In this document: positions 44,275 to 52,241 of the stretch, one piece after another
Layout of the letters: each line of letters starts with the position of its first letter
Numbering within the stretch: position 1 is the first letter of the stretch
DNA from: Chitinophaga sp. sic0106
GTDB lineage: Bacteria; Bacteroidota; Bacteroidia; Chitinophagales; Chitinophagaceae
Direction: 5' to 3'
Assembly (NCBI RefSeq): GCF_019219075.1
Contig: NZ_JAHUWJ010000021.1
Location: 59,500-123,499 of the forward strand
Length of the DNA stretch: 64,000 bases
Made by a program: the position numbers and the translations under genes
Notes under the pieces: model-generated
Told to the model about the DNA's origin: nothing
Seen by the model: the letters and a program-made list of their open reading frames with translations, nothing else
The model's database searches: none

Positions 44275-44829
44275 TTAGATCAGGATATCGTCCAGTAATT
44301 GGCGGGTGATCCTGGAAAAAATGGTGTTTCCCAATACTCTGGACATCAGCAGGGATGCCTGGAGGTTGGTGATGATAAGCAGTGCTCTGTCGTTGGCGCT
44401 GCCTTTGAACTTAAAGCGTTTATGTTTTCTGCCGGCTTCGAGGCAATCGGAGAGCCATTGGAGGATGGCGTTGGCCATTTCCTGTACTTTCTGTTGCATA
44501 TCGGGTGCCAGGGTATTATAATCGGGAGACAGGGAGCCCATGAGGCATATATTTCCGTGTTGGTTTTGTTTGCGAAACACGTCGATAAAGTGTTTGAGCT
44601 GTTCTTCTTCCGGTAGTTTATGCCATTTATGTGTTTGTTGGGTGAAGCGGTATAGTTCTTCATTTATGACGCCAATTCCGAGGTCGGCTTTGCCTGGGAA
44701 GTGGTAGTGTACGGCGGCATTTTTCATTTCGAGTGGCTGTGCTATATCCTTGTAGGAGAAGGCGTTGAATCCTTTTACGCGGATGAGCTTATCGGCCAGT
44801 GAGATGATTTTCTCTCTCGTTTCGGACAT
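44275..44829 (-). CDS. TetR/AcrR-family transcriptional regulator, co-transcribed with fabF
   Basis: 184 aa. The N-terminal HTH (about 20-46, GFNAFSYKDIAQPLEMKNAA; recognition helix followed by VHYHFPGKADL) is standard for TetR repressors. The C-terminal ligand domain is unassigned. The gene is 10 bp upstream of fabF, so it likely controls its own operon through the perfect palindrome at 44859-44878. By analogy with FadR/FabR-like TetR proteins an acyl-CoA or acyl-ACP ligand is plausible, but this is inference. Confidence 0.92.
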   Translation of the reverse strand: MSETREKIISLADKLIRVKGFNAFSYKDIAQPLEMKNAAVHYHFPGKADLGIGVINEELYRFTQQTHKWHKLPEEEQLKHFIDVFRKQNQHGNICLMGSLSPDYNTLAPDMQQKVQEMANAILQWLSDCLEAGRKHKRFKFKGSANDRALLIITNLQASLLMSRVLGNTIFSRITRQLLDDILI

Positions 44830-44858
44830 GATAATCTAATTATTAAAATGCAAATCTA

Positions 44859-44878
44859 CTTACTTACTGGTAAGTAAG
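44859..44878. promoter_or_regulatory. Palindromic TetR operator
   Basis: A perfect inverted repeat, CTTACTTAC-TG-GTAAGTAAG, 30-49 bp upstream of the TetR start codon. Size and symmetry fit a TetR-dimer pair site for autoregulation. Confidence 0.75.
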
Positions 44879-44924
44879 CAAAAATTATATTTCGTATAAC
44901 CGTAATCGTTATTTGAAAAAAAAT

Positions 44925-44954
44925 TTTGCAGATTAAAATCAATTCCTATCTTTG
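44925..44954 (+). promoter_or_regulatory. Promoter of tRNA-Leu copy 1
   Basis: TTTG (44925-44928), 18-nt spacer, TATCTTTG (44947-44954): a textbook Bacteroidota sigma-A promoter, 25 nt before the mature 5' end. Confidence 0.85.
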
Positions 44955-44979
44955 CAGCCCTGTAACACAAATCAGTGAT

Positions 44980-45063
44980 GCCCAGATGGCGAAATTGGTA
45001 GACGCACTGTGTTCAGGTCGCAGCGCCCGCAAGGGTGTGCTGGTTCGAATCCAGTTCTGGGCA
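44980..45063 (+). tRNA. tRNA-Leu(CAG), copy 1
   Basis: 84 nt. Acceptor GCCCAGA/TCTGGGC; D-arm with TTGGTAGACGC; anticodon stem CTGTG/CGCAG with loop TTCAGGT (anticodon CAG, reading CUG). The long class II variable arm is CGCCC-GCAA-GGGTG, and the T-arm is GCTGG-TTCGAAT-CCAGT. Discriminator is A and CCA is not encoded. Confidence 0.95.
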
Positions 45064-45069
45064 CGAAAG

Positions 45070-45108
45070 TGGACAAATCGAAACTCATCTCGGTTTGTCC
45101 ATTTTTAT
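45070..45108 (+). terminator. Terminator of tRNA-Leu copy 1
   Basis: TGGACAAA / TTTGTCCA arms (45070-45077, 45094-45101) are followed by ATTTTTATTTT. It is unrelated to the terminator of copy 2. The rest of the gap up to 45359 shows no gene. Confidence 0.8.
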
Positions 45109-45359
45109 TTTCGATATAACTCACGTCCAGCGTATATATTACCTTAACAGCTTCGTTAAGTCCGGCAGTTTGATAATTGATCCTGTCAAAAATGAGTTTT
45201 ATGTGAAAAATAGAACAACACTTCCTTTTACAATCGAATTAATCTCCGATATTAACTTCCGATTAACGCTTATCATCTTTTCTTTATTTAATTTTCAGAT
45301 TATTCATCTAATGAGATATGGTACTTCCAAATATTGGAATGCTAATAAGCTATAGCATA

Positions 45360-46379
45360 ATGGCAAAAGGAAAAAGCACAATATCAATCGAACAATCTTT
45401 ATTCAATGAGCTTTCGCTGCTTATTGAGCAAAGCCAGCGGCAAGTATTTTCATATGCTAACAGCACGCTTACTGTCCTTTTCTGGAAAATTGGTCATCGC
45501 ATTAACGATGAAGTCTTAAAAAATAAGCGGGCGGAGTATGCAAAACAAATTGTGTCGACACTGTCGACACAATTAAAAAGGCAATACGGGAAAAACTTCG
45601 AGATAAGGAATTTAAGGAGAATGATGCAGTTTGCCGAGCAATTCAAAAACCTGGAGACGATCTTACCACTGTCCCAACAATTGAGTTGGTCACACTTCGT
45701 GGAGTTATTGCCAGTGAAGCAGCCGGAGGCAAAATGGTTTTATGCTCAAGTAGCGGCAGATCAGGCATTGGGGATCAGGGACTTACGGAAACAAATTTCA
45801 ACTAAAACATTTGAACGGATAGGTATTGCGAATATACAGAATACCAGTAACCATCCAGCTATTAATAACAATTTCAAAGACCCATATTTCTTAGACTTTC
45901 TGGGGTTGCAAAACAGCTATCTTGAAAAAGATCTCGAAGAAGCTATACTTCGTGAATTGGAGGCTTTCATACTGGAACTGGGTAAGGGATTTGCCTTTAT
46001 AGCGCGTCAAAAAAGGATGATTATTGATGGCGAAGACTTTCATTTAGATCTTTTATTCTACCATCGAAATCTAAAACGCCTGGTAGCAGTTGAGTTGAAA
46101 CTGGGAAAATTTGAAGCCCAACACAAAGGTCAAATGGAATTGTATTTAAAGTGGCTGGATAAATACGAAAAGCAAGAAGGAGAACTCTCTCCTATAGGCT
46201 TAATTCTATGTGCTGAAAGTAGACGGGAGCAAGTAGAGTTGCTGGAAATGCACAAGGATGGGATTATGGTGGCGGAATATTGGACTGAACTGCCTCCTAA
46301 AAAAGAGCTGGAGAAGAAAATACATCATCTCTTCATGGAGGCTAAGGAAAGGATTGAACGTAAGAAAGTGCTGGAATGA
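45360..46379 (+). CDS. DUF1016/YhcG-family PDDEXK nuclease
   Basis: 339 aa. The N-terminal DUF1016_N helical domain (about 10-160) has FWKIGHRINDEV and FARxLRRM-type helices (here NLRRMMQFAEQF). A PDDEXK nuclease domain (about 180-339) shows the acidic HLDLLFYH (about 227-234) and VELKLGKF (about 244-251), the ExK catalytic pair. YhcG-type proteins are associated with restriction and other defence loci, and this is their usual length. The longest frame opens at 45318, but MAKGKSTISIEQ at 45360 is the usual start. Its AT-rich codon use differs from the flanking core genes. A 27-bp palindrome lies within the coding region. Confidence 0.92.
   Translation: MAKGKSTISIEQSLFNELSLLIEQSQRQVFSYANSTLTVLFWKIGHRINDEVLKNKRAEYAKQIVSTLSTQLKRQYGKNFEIRNLRRMMQFAEQFKNLETILPLSQQLSWSHFVELLPVKQPEAKWFYAQVAADQALGIRDLRKQISTKTFERIGIANIQNTSNHPAINNNFKDPYFLDFLGLQNSYLEKDLEEAILRELEAFILELGKGFAFIARQKRMIIDGEDFHLDLLFYHRNLKRLVAVELKLGKFEAQHKGQMELYLKWLDKYEKQEGELSPIGLILCAESRREQVELLEMHKDGIMVAEYWTELPPKKELEKKIHHLFMEAKERIERKKVLE
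45548..45574. repeat. 27-bp perfect palindrome inside the DUF1016 gene
   Basis: AATTGTGTCGACA-C-TGTCGACACAATT: 13-bp arms around one base, containing two GTCGAC sites 8 bp apart. It encodes part of QIVSTLSTQLK. Confidence 0.85.
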
Positions 46380-46630
46380 TAGCGCAATCAATTATACTTC
46401 AAATGCGACAGTATGAAGAAGTTGATCGTTTTGGTTTTACCCAAATATAGCTGGCATCCAAGCCCCAACCTATCAAGAACACACTCTTTTCATCAGCAGA
46501 TAAAATTAGCAGATCGTTTTAAGGCTAGTGAAAAAAGATGAAATAGTTTCTCCCTTAGCATGCAGACAGTGCTTTAATTGATGTAAACATGATCAATAAT
46601 AATACTGCAAAACTGTAAAGGCTTTAGCAT
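46380..46630. other. Non-coding gap between the DUF1016 nuclease and fic
   Basis: 251 bp of AT-rich DNA between convergent genes. I see no gene. Near its right end (about 46610-46619) is AACTGTAAAG, resembling the motif repeated upstream of fic. Confidence 0.5.
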
Positions 46631-48133
46631 TTATAACTTATCCAATTCAAATATCCTGCGATATTCAGTCTCCATTTTTCCGATTTCTCCGTCTGTTAAT
46701 TTTGAGAATTGTTCTCTTCTTCGTTTGGGAAACACTCCTTTATTTTGATGTAAAAACAGCACCATCAAATTTATATGGCGGTCTGGCATATCAACAATAT
46801 CCTGAAGCGCACGTTTCACTTCATCGTACCGTTCTATAAATAATAATTCTTCCGGCATATCTTCTTTCAGCGTCGCATGAATTGTTTCCGTAAGATAAAT
46901 ACACTGTTCTGTTAAATCCGGGAAACGGTAGAAAGCCTCAACTTCTTCCTTATTCAGCACCTCCAATTCTCCATCCCTATTTTTTGCATATTTGATCACC
47001 TGCATTATAGGTTTTGAATAACGCTCAAGCCCAGCATCATAATCACGCATATTACTCAACATATGAGCTGATACTGGTATGATAAGCCCTTTAGGAACTA
47101 CCTTATCATGTACTAATATATCATGAATCAAAAATCGATGTATTCTTCCGTTACCGTCCTCGAAAGGATGAATAAATACAAAGCCAAATGAAATGATGGC
47201 AGCTCTCACCTCGGCAGGTACCTTGCTTGTTTTATTGGCAACATTTACCAGCCCTTTCATCATGGACCGGACAAAAACAGGAGGTGGACAGATGTAATGG
47301 ATCATATCCATATAATCTGGTAAGGTTTGACCAATGTAATTTTGAAAATCCCGATAACCTTGAGCCCAAAATCTGTTATCAACAATTGCATTTTGCAAAT
47401 GGGTCAATCTTTTTTCATCAAGCAATAATTCAGATTCTTCGGCACCTGCCTGTGTAAGTAAGGCAACGAATTTTTCCATTCTATCAGGAGTTGGTTGCTC
47501 CTTTTCAATTTCATAAGATGATCTTGTCTCTTTATTATATAGATAATTGATGGCTCTATTAAAAACTGCCGGAGAAAAATCAGTCTTTAACTGCTCCAAC
47601 CTTGCACGAATGTCGTCCTTTAATAATTCCTTTAGCTTATTCGTTTTTCTTACGATCGGGCAATATAAATCCGTACCAAGCAAATTATCATTTACACGCC
47701 AACGTGTGTTCTTTATAACAGTACCCGTGACATACTTTTCATTTTCTAATAAGTCAACATAATTTCCACCAATGGAGCTTTTTATCGCCAATTTGTTGCC
47801 TGTCAGCATCTCAAAAAAGAAACCAATTTTTCTGGAATATTTACCGGCCGGAGAAGATGCAATAAAGCGCTCAATATCTTGAATTGGAATATAATCAAAG
47901 ATCTTTCTCAAAAATGCCAGGCTTAAATCATCATATTTTAGGGAGAACTCCAAATGAGACAAAGGCGTATCCTCCACAGGAGAATACTTTCGACTATACA
48001 CCTGATCAATATTGCCTTTATTACTGATTTCAATTGAATCATTGTTTCCAATGTAAGAACAGTGTGTGAGCGACACACCCGTTATATTAAATTTATTTTT
48101 CAACCATAAGCTACCAACGGGTATTGAAGTCAT
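46631..48133 (-). CDS. Fic-domain protein (AMPylase), class II-like
   Basis: 500 aa. The Fic motif HPFEDGNGRIHR begins near residue 321 and has all catalytic elements (His, acidic, GNGR, Arg). An SSYEIEKE stretch near 203-210 resembles the N-terminal (S/T)xxxE(G/N) auto-inhibitory helix of class II Fic proteins, with Lys after the Glu. About 200 N-terminal residues and 130 C-terminal residues are unassigned. Fic proteins transfer AMP to target hydroxyls; unlike a Fic-toxin/antitoxin pair, no antitoxin gene adjoins. It lies in the tRNA-bounded accessory segment, transcribed opposite to the nuclease. Three operator-like repeats lie just upstream. Confidence 0.92.
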   Translation of the reverse strand: MTSIPVGSLWLKNKFNITGVSLTHCSYIGNNDSIEISNKGNIDQVYSRKYSPVEDTPLSHLEFSLKYDDLSLAFLRKIFDYIPIQDIERFIASSPAGKYSRKIGFFFEMLTGNKLAIKSSIGGNYVDLLENEKYVTGTVIKNTRWRVNDNLLGTDLYCPIVRKTNKLKELLKDDIRARLEQLKTDFSPAVFNRAINYLYNKETRSSYEIEKEQPTPDRMEKFVALLTQAGAEESELLLDEKRLTHLQNAIVDNRFWAQGYRDFQNYIGQTLPDYMDMIHYICPPPVFVRSMMKGLVNVANKTSKVPAEVRAAIISFGFVFIHPFEDGNGRIHRFLIHDILVHDKVVPKGLIIPVSAHMLSNMRDYDAGLERYSKPIMQVIKYAKNRDGELEVLNKEEVEAFYRFPDLTEQCIYLTETIHATLKEDMPEELLFIERYDEVKRALQDIVDMPDRHINLMVLFLHQNKGVFPKRRREQFSKLTDGEIGKMETEYRRIFELDKL

Positions 48134-48141
48134 AACATTCC

Positions 48142-48206
48142 TTTACAGTAAATTTAATAAAAAGTACTGTAAAACTGATATTTTTGGCATTTTTTACGGT
48201 AAAACG
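48142..48206 (-). promoter_or_regulatory. Three ACNGTAAA-type repeats in the fic leader
   Basis: TTTACAGTAAA (48142-48152), TACTGTAAAAC (48165-48175) and TTTTTACGGTAAAACG (48191-48206) share a near-palindromic TTTAC(A/G)GTAAA core within 65 bp, starting 9 bp from the fic ATG. The arrangement fits cooperative operator sites. Confidence 0.5.
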
Positions 48207-48252
48207 AATACAAATCAGGAAAAACGATACAAACCACCTAATTTCCCCGCTA

Positions 48253-48765
48253 TCAGATCTTTTCAATAACAGTAATCCTTATCCCCATGAAGCAGTCGTC
48301 CATACAACCTTTTAGCACATATCCACAGGTGGATACCATCCCATTGTTTTTGGCTTCAAAAGAAATAGTAGCATCCGCCCTTTTCACCAACCATTCCTGT
48401 TCCGCCTGCCGATAGATTTCATCCAATGTTACTGCTGCGAACCCACTTGTGTGGGAATTAACAGCCGCCTCATCTTCTTCCCATTGTTCGTAGGTTACTA
48501 CTGTTGACGGTATATTAGCATCAGGACCTTTCGCTATATAAGTGCGGTGAACAATTTTTCCGGATTGAACCGTCACCGTTGTTTCTGAATTCAATCCTAT
48601 CCATGAGCTGGTAGCTACAGTATAACGGTAAGAATTACTACTTGCTTTCTTAAAATCCATCCAGGCATTATAACTATTCTGAAAGTCGCTTTTATGTTCA
48701 ATTTTATCTTTTTTGCAGGCTGCAAACAACAGGGTGATCAGTAATAGGTAAATAACATTTTTCAT
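48253..48765 (-). CDS. Hypothetical lipoprotein
   Basis: 170 aa. Lipobox with Cys17 in LLFAACKK, then a soluble domain with a Cys/Gly-rich C-terminus (GYVLKGCMDDCFMGI). I recognise no family. It is transcribed with the same polarity as fic but 119 bp away, past the operator-like repeats, so separate transcription is likely. The divergent methyltransferase starts 174 bp upstream. Confidence 0.8.
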   Translation of the reverse strand: MKNVIYLLLITLLFAACKKDKIEHKSDFQNSYNAWMDFKKASSNSYRYTVATSSWIGLNSETTVTVQSGKIVHRTYIAKGPDANIPSTVVTYEQWEEDEAAVNSHTSGFAAVTLDEIYRQAEQEWLVKRADATISFEAKNNGMVSTCGYVLKGCMDDCFMGIRITVIEKI

Positions 48766-48939
48766 ACTAGTGGCTTTGCCGTTAAACGCGGGGAAATTCT
48801 TATTGTTACAGTTTGATCTTATCGAGGTAATAAAATTTCCACCCCATACAAATTAGTTGATATTACGATTCTTCACTCCCCCACCCACCGCTATTTAACT
48901 TCCGTTACGCCGCTTTACCTTGTTGCACAACCCGAATGT

Positions 48940-49779
48940 ATGCAAAGCAACCAATATCAAGTTCCCGCTACCTCCACCCTGATCATGCAGTATGCCGGAG
49001 AGGTTTATAATTCACCCCTGGAGCAGCAATACCTATCCCGGCTCAATTACAGCCAGGTGGGAGCGCTCGGGGAAGTACTGGAAAACGTTTATCCCCTGTT
49101 TAAAGAAGTGATACTGCTTCGCAAACGAAGTGTGCGCTCATTTCTGCGCAAACGTTTAATAGAGCGCCAGGATGAACAGGTTTGTATTTTGGGCGCCGGG
49201 CTCGACCCGCTGGCGATTCATCTTCTCTCTCATTATGATAACCAGATCAGGAAAATATTTGAGGTAGACAGCAGTCATACGGCCATTAAACAAGAGCTGT
49301 ATACATCTCTGGGACTGAACACCAGTAAAATAGCATTTGTAAACCACGACCTGGCCACCGCGGGAACCTTGACTCCTGCGCTGGAGCTGGCCGGGTTTGA
49401 TCCCCATCTCCCTACCACCATCATATTTGAAGGCGTACTACATTATATCACGAATGAAGAATTTGTAAGGTTGATGAAATTGTTTTCCACTCCCGACAAG
49501 CGAAACAAAATGATCATGGATTACACGCTGGATCCGCAGTCGGTCCCATTTGCCAACCGCCCTGTGCATCAGCAGCTGCTGGAAATATTTGAAACATTTA
49601 TTCAGGGGAGATTTAACCGTAACAACCGGGGCGAGCTGCTGCAACTAACCATTGAATTTGGCGCGGTCAACCAGACCTTCAGAAGTATGCAGGCGATACA
49701 GGCTGTGGAAACCGGTCGCAGTAAAGACTTTCACGACACCGGAGATGGTTTGATAGAAATGGTTTTCATGTCGCTTTAA
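48940..49779 (+). CDS. LCM/PPM1-family class I SAM-dependent methyltransferase
   Basis: 279 aa. The SAM-binding motif is VCILGAGLDPLAIHL (about 81-95), a following EVDSSH acidic loop closes the first half, and FEGVLHYITNEEF (about 165-178) is typical of leucine carboxyl methyltransferase-like enzymes. Bacterial members methylate small molecules in many natural-product pathways; the substrate here is unknown. The stop overlaps the end of the minus-strand J-domain gene by 4 bp. Confidence 0.88.
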   Translation: MQSNQYQVPATSTLIMQYAGEVYNSPLEQQYLSRLNYSQVGALGEVLENVYPLFKEVILLRKRSVRSFLRKRLIERQDEQVCILGAGLDPLAIHLLSHYDNQIRKIFEVDSSHTAIKQELYTSLGLNTSKIAFVNHDLATAGTLTPALELAGFDPHLPTTIIFEGVLHYITNEEFVRLMKLFSTPDKRNKMIMDYTLDPQSVPFANRPVHQQLLEIFETFIQGRFNRNNRGELLQLTIEFGAVNQTFRSMQAIQAVETGRSKDFHDTGDGLIEMVFMSL

Positions 49780-50432
49780 CGGATATTTTGCCTGGCAGTA
49801 CGGATACAACCTACCACCCTACCCTCCTGAAAAAATACCGTATAATCTTTGTACACCCACATTTCGAGTCCTCGCTGTCCGTAGATTTTCGTTTCGGGAA
49901 TACCCATCGCATTCACCACTTCTTCCTTGCCCCCATCGGGCATAAATCCCAGCTCACTGGTATTTACATCCGATTGAATAATAATTCCGGAAGGGTTAGT
50001 GGCTTTGAGTCTTTCCAGCTGATTATCATCTTTGCCGAAAATCACGCCGAGAACAATGATCAGCAGAATGCCACCTGCAACGCCCAGCTTTAAATACAGG
50101 TCCCTTTTTACCTGTTTCGGCGATGGTGGCGGCGTTACAGGAGCAGCAGGCTGCGGGCGGGTATAAGTCCGGCTACCTGTATTGGTGTTACTGCTGGTAG
50201 TGTTATTATTTCGGAAGATGTTAGCGCGAAGGATATCGTCATAGTTCCGTTTCCGCACCGGGTCTTTCAGTTGCTCATACGCATGTTGAACGATCTTAAA
50301 CTTTTCTTCTGCGGCCCTGTTGCCCTGGTTCAGATCGGGATGGTACTGTTTGGAGAGTCGGCGGTGCGCGGTTTTCACCTCTTCCATAGAGGCGAAATTA
50401 TGCAGTTCCAGCAGTATATAGTAATTGATCAT
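49776..50432 (-). CDS. Membrane-anchored J-domain protein
   Basis: 218 aa. The J domain is N-terminal (about 1-65) with the HPD motif at 31-33 (KQYHPDLN). A Thr/Pro/Asn-rich linker, a membrane segment (about 118-138) and a C-terminal extracytoplasmic region of 75 residues follow. It is a DnaK co-chaperone candidate anchored in the inner membrane, with its J domain in the cytosol. No DnaK gene is near. It starts 140 bp before the second tRNA-Leu. Confidence 0.9.
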   Translation of the reverse strand: MINYYILLELHNFASMEEVKTAHRRLSKQYHPDLNQGNRAAEEKFKIVQHAYEQLKDPVRKRNYDDILRANIFRNNNTTSSNTNTGSRTYTRPQPAAPVTPPPSPKQVKRDLYLKLGVAGGILLIIVLGVIFGKDDNQLERLKATNPSGIIIQSDVNTSELGFMPDGGKEEVVNAMGIPETKIYGQRGLEMWVYKDYTVFFQEGRVVGCIRTARQNIR

Positions 50433-50517
50433 ATCGGGCTTCGTAGGCGTGTAACCGTTTTGGTTATAGGTGTTAAGTTAAGAATTTCATGGCAAAACAG
50501 GTTTTCAGAAAATAAAT

Positions 50518-50547
50518 TTTGCAGATTAAAATCAATTCCTATCTTTG
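50518..50547 (+). promoter_or_regulatory. Promoter of tRNA-Leu copy 2
   Basis: TTTG (50518-50521), 18-nt spacer, TATCTTTG (50540-50547); identical to that of copy 1. Confidence 0.85.
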
Positions 50548-50572
50548 CAGCCCTGTAACACAAATCAGTGAT

Positions 50573-50656
50573 GCCCAGATGGCGAAATTGGTAGACGCAC
50601 TGTGTTCAGGTCGCAGCGCTCGCAAGGGTGTGCTGGTTCGAATCCAGTTCTGGGCA
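50573..50656 (+). tRNA. tRNA-Leu(CAG), copy 2
   Basis: 84 nt, identical to copy 1 except one T for C in the variable-arm stem (a T-G pair replaces C-G), so it should still fold. Anticodon CAG; CCA not encoded. Confidence 0.95.
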
Positions 50657-50658
50657 CT

Positions 50659-50699
50659 AGAAAGGTTGTAAGTATTTGACTTACAACCTTTCTTATTTT
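50659..50699 (+). terminator. Terminator of tRNA-Leu copy 2
   Basis: A perfect 14-bp stem (50659-50672 / 50680-50693) with a 7-nt loop is followed by a T-rich tract. Confidence 0.92.
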
Positions 50700-50807
50700 T
50701 TGATCGATTCGGTTTTTGCCACATTGCCTCTTCCACTACCATTAACACAACAAATTCGCATGTAGGTAGGTGCATAGGATCAATACGTTTTAGCACCATA
50801 ATGCCAC

Positions 50808-50853
50808 ATAGTATAATTCTGACACACCGGTCGGTGTGTCAGAATTATACTAT
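50808..50853 (-). terminator. Long perfect hairpin closing the SusCD operon
   Basis: 22-bp perfect arms (50808-50829 and 50832-50853) with a 2-nt loop, 15 bp past the TlpA-like gene stop. The tip reads ACACCGGTCGGTGT, close to the tip of the hairpin at 18634-18676 although the stems are unrelated. Confidence 0.8.
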
Positions 50854-50868
50854 CAAAGCAGTCACTTG

Positions 50869-52218
50869 TTACTTCCTGAGTTCCTCTTCCAGCAGCAATT
50901 TTAACTCTGACGTGCTTGGCCTTGGCGCATTGGTGTTTACAATTTCTCCTTTCTTATTGAATACCATAAATCTTGGTATTCCTTTTATTTCATAAAACTT
51001 GGTAATATCCGTCCAGCCGGAGGCAAATAACTGTACGCCTTTCAGATCCTGGTTTACGATGAAATCTTTCCACTTCTGATGGTCTTTTTCAACATCCACG
51101 GAAACACTCATAAACACTACATCTTTCTCATGCATTTCCTCTTCCAGCTTTTTCAGGTAAGGCAATTCGGCTTTGCAAGGACCACACCACGTAGCCCATA
51201 CATCTACCAGTACTACCTTTCCCTTAAAATCACTCAGAGCTGTTTGCTTCCCGTTCTGGTCAGGATATCGGAAATCAATGGCAGGTGTTCCGGGTTTGAT
51301 CACGAGTTTGGCAATCCTCGCAATTTCATCTTTGTAACGAGCCTGCTGGTCATCAGTAAGGATATATTTACCATCCTGCTCATCCAGCTCTTTGTAACCG
51401 GGGTAGGATCTTAGCCGCTTGGCATATACGAGCACAATTTCACCCTTAAGTGTGTCATTTTTGATGTGTTCCAGGCTGGTGGCTATATCCGGGCGCATAT
51501 TACCGGCTAGGCGGAACTCCAGCCTGGTAAGCATTTCCAATAAGCTTGCTCCATATGGAAATCGAATCAGATCAGTATTGGCTGTATAGTCAGCCACATG
51601 CAGCTGCCTGTAAAAATCAGTTAGTTGCGCTGTTTCAGGATGGGCCGTGCGGGGTGTTGAGAGGAAAAGACTGGCATAAAAGGTAAGATCTATCCTACGG
51701 TAAGCATTGAAAAATGAATCGAACTGCTTATTACCTGTTTTCTTTGCCTCGAAGCGTTGCGCCTCCGCAGCCTTTGATTCCAGGTTAGGGAAAAAGTCGA
51801 CATAGGTACTCTTTGCCACATTAAAGTATGCCCCCTTCCATTCAATGGGCCGTATGAAGTTGTGCCAGCGCTCCATTTCCCTGTTTTCCGGGCTGGCTTT
51901 TTCTAACACATAACTACTGTCATTGATTGCAATAGACAATTCATCCTGTGGCTTCAGGTAAAAGTTATATTTATCTGTATAACCGGGTTTACTGTTACCA
52001 ATGACATAAATCGCTGCGGCTGCCGGTTCGAAATAGAACCCGAAACGCTGATCCGGGCCAAGTTTGCAGGAGGACACCTCCTCCAGCCGACCATGATTGA
52101 TGCGATACAAGCTAATGCTGGTTGCGTTCTTCCGTTGCCAGGTTCCTTTAATGATCACACCTGCCTGCAGGCAACTGATCACCAATAATAATGTTGCTGT
52201 TAATAATATTTTTCTCAT
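50869..52218 (-). CDS. TlpA-like thioredoxin-domain protein
   Basis: 449 aa. Signal peptide about 1-19, an N-terminal region of about 280 residues with the DUF4369-like beta fold often preceding these domains, then a C-terminal AhpC/TSA-TlpA thioredoxin domain. The active site is WATWCGPC (Cys about 342 and 345). It is an exported thiol-disulfide oxidoreductase. It ends the operon sigma-FecR-SusC-SusD-DUF4843-PKD-TlpA, an arrangement I recall repeatedly in Bacteroidota, with the operon product unknown. The end is marked by a long hairpin. Confidence 0.92.
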   Translation of the reverse strand: MRKILLTATLLLVISCLQAGVIIKGTWQRKNATSISLYRINHGRLEEVSSCKLGPDQRFGFYFEPAAAAIYVIGNSKPGYTDKYNFYLKPQDELSIAINDSSYVLEKASPENREMERWHNFIRPIEWKGAYFNVAKSTYVDFFPNLESKAAEAQRFEAKKTGNKQFDSFFNAYRRIDLTFYASLFLSTPRTAHPETAQLTDFYRQLHVADYTANTDLIRFPYGASLLEMLTRLEFRLAGNMRPDIATSLEHIKNDTLKGEIVLVYAKRLRSYPGYKELDEQDGKYILTDDQQARYKDEIARIAKLVIKPGTPAIDFRYPDQNGKQTALSDFKGKVVLVDVWATWCGPCKAELPYLKKLEEEMHEKDVVFMSVSVDVEKDHQKWKDFIVNQDLKGVQLFASGWTDITKFYEIKGIPRFMVFNKKGEIVNTNAPRPSTSELKLLLEEELRK

Positions 52219-52241
52219 GATAGTATATGTATTTGAGATTT

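Larger units (their letters stand above)
44915..45064 (+). repeat. 150-bp direct repeat, copy 1 (promoter + tRNA-Leu)
   Basis: Matches 50508-50657 with two differences: one in the A-tract before the promoter and one in the tRNA variable arm (C/T). Identity ends one base past the tRNA 3' end. The two copies bound a 5.4-kb segment of accessory-type genes. Confidence 0.9.
50508..50657 (+). repeat. 150-bp direct repeat, copy 2 (promoter + tRNA-Leu)
   Basis: Matches 44915-45064 with two mismatches; see copy 1. Recombination between the copies would excise 45065-50657. Confidence 0.9.
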
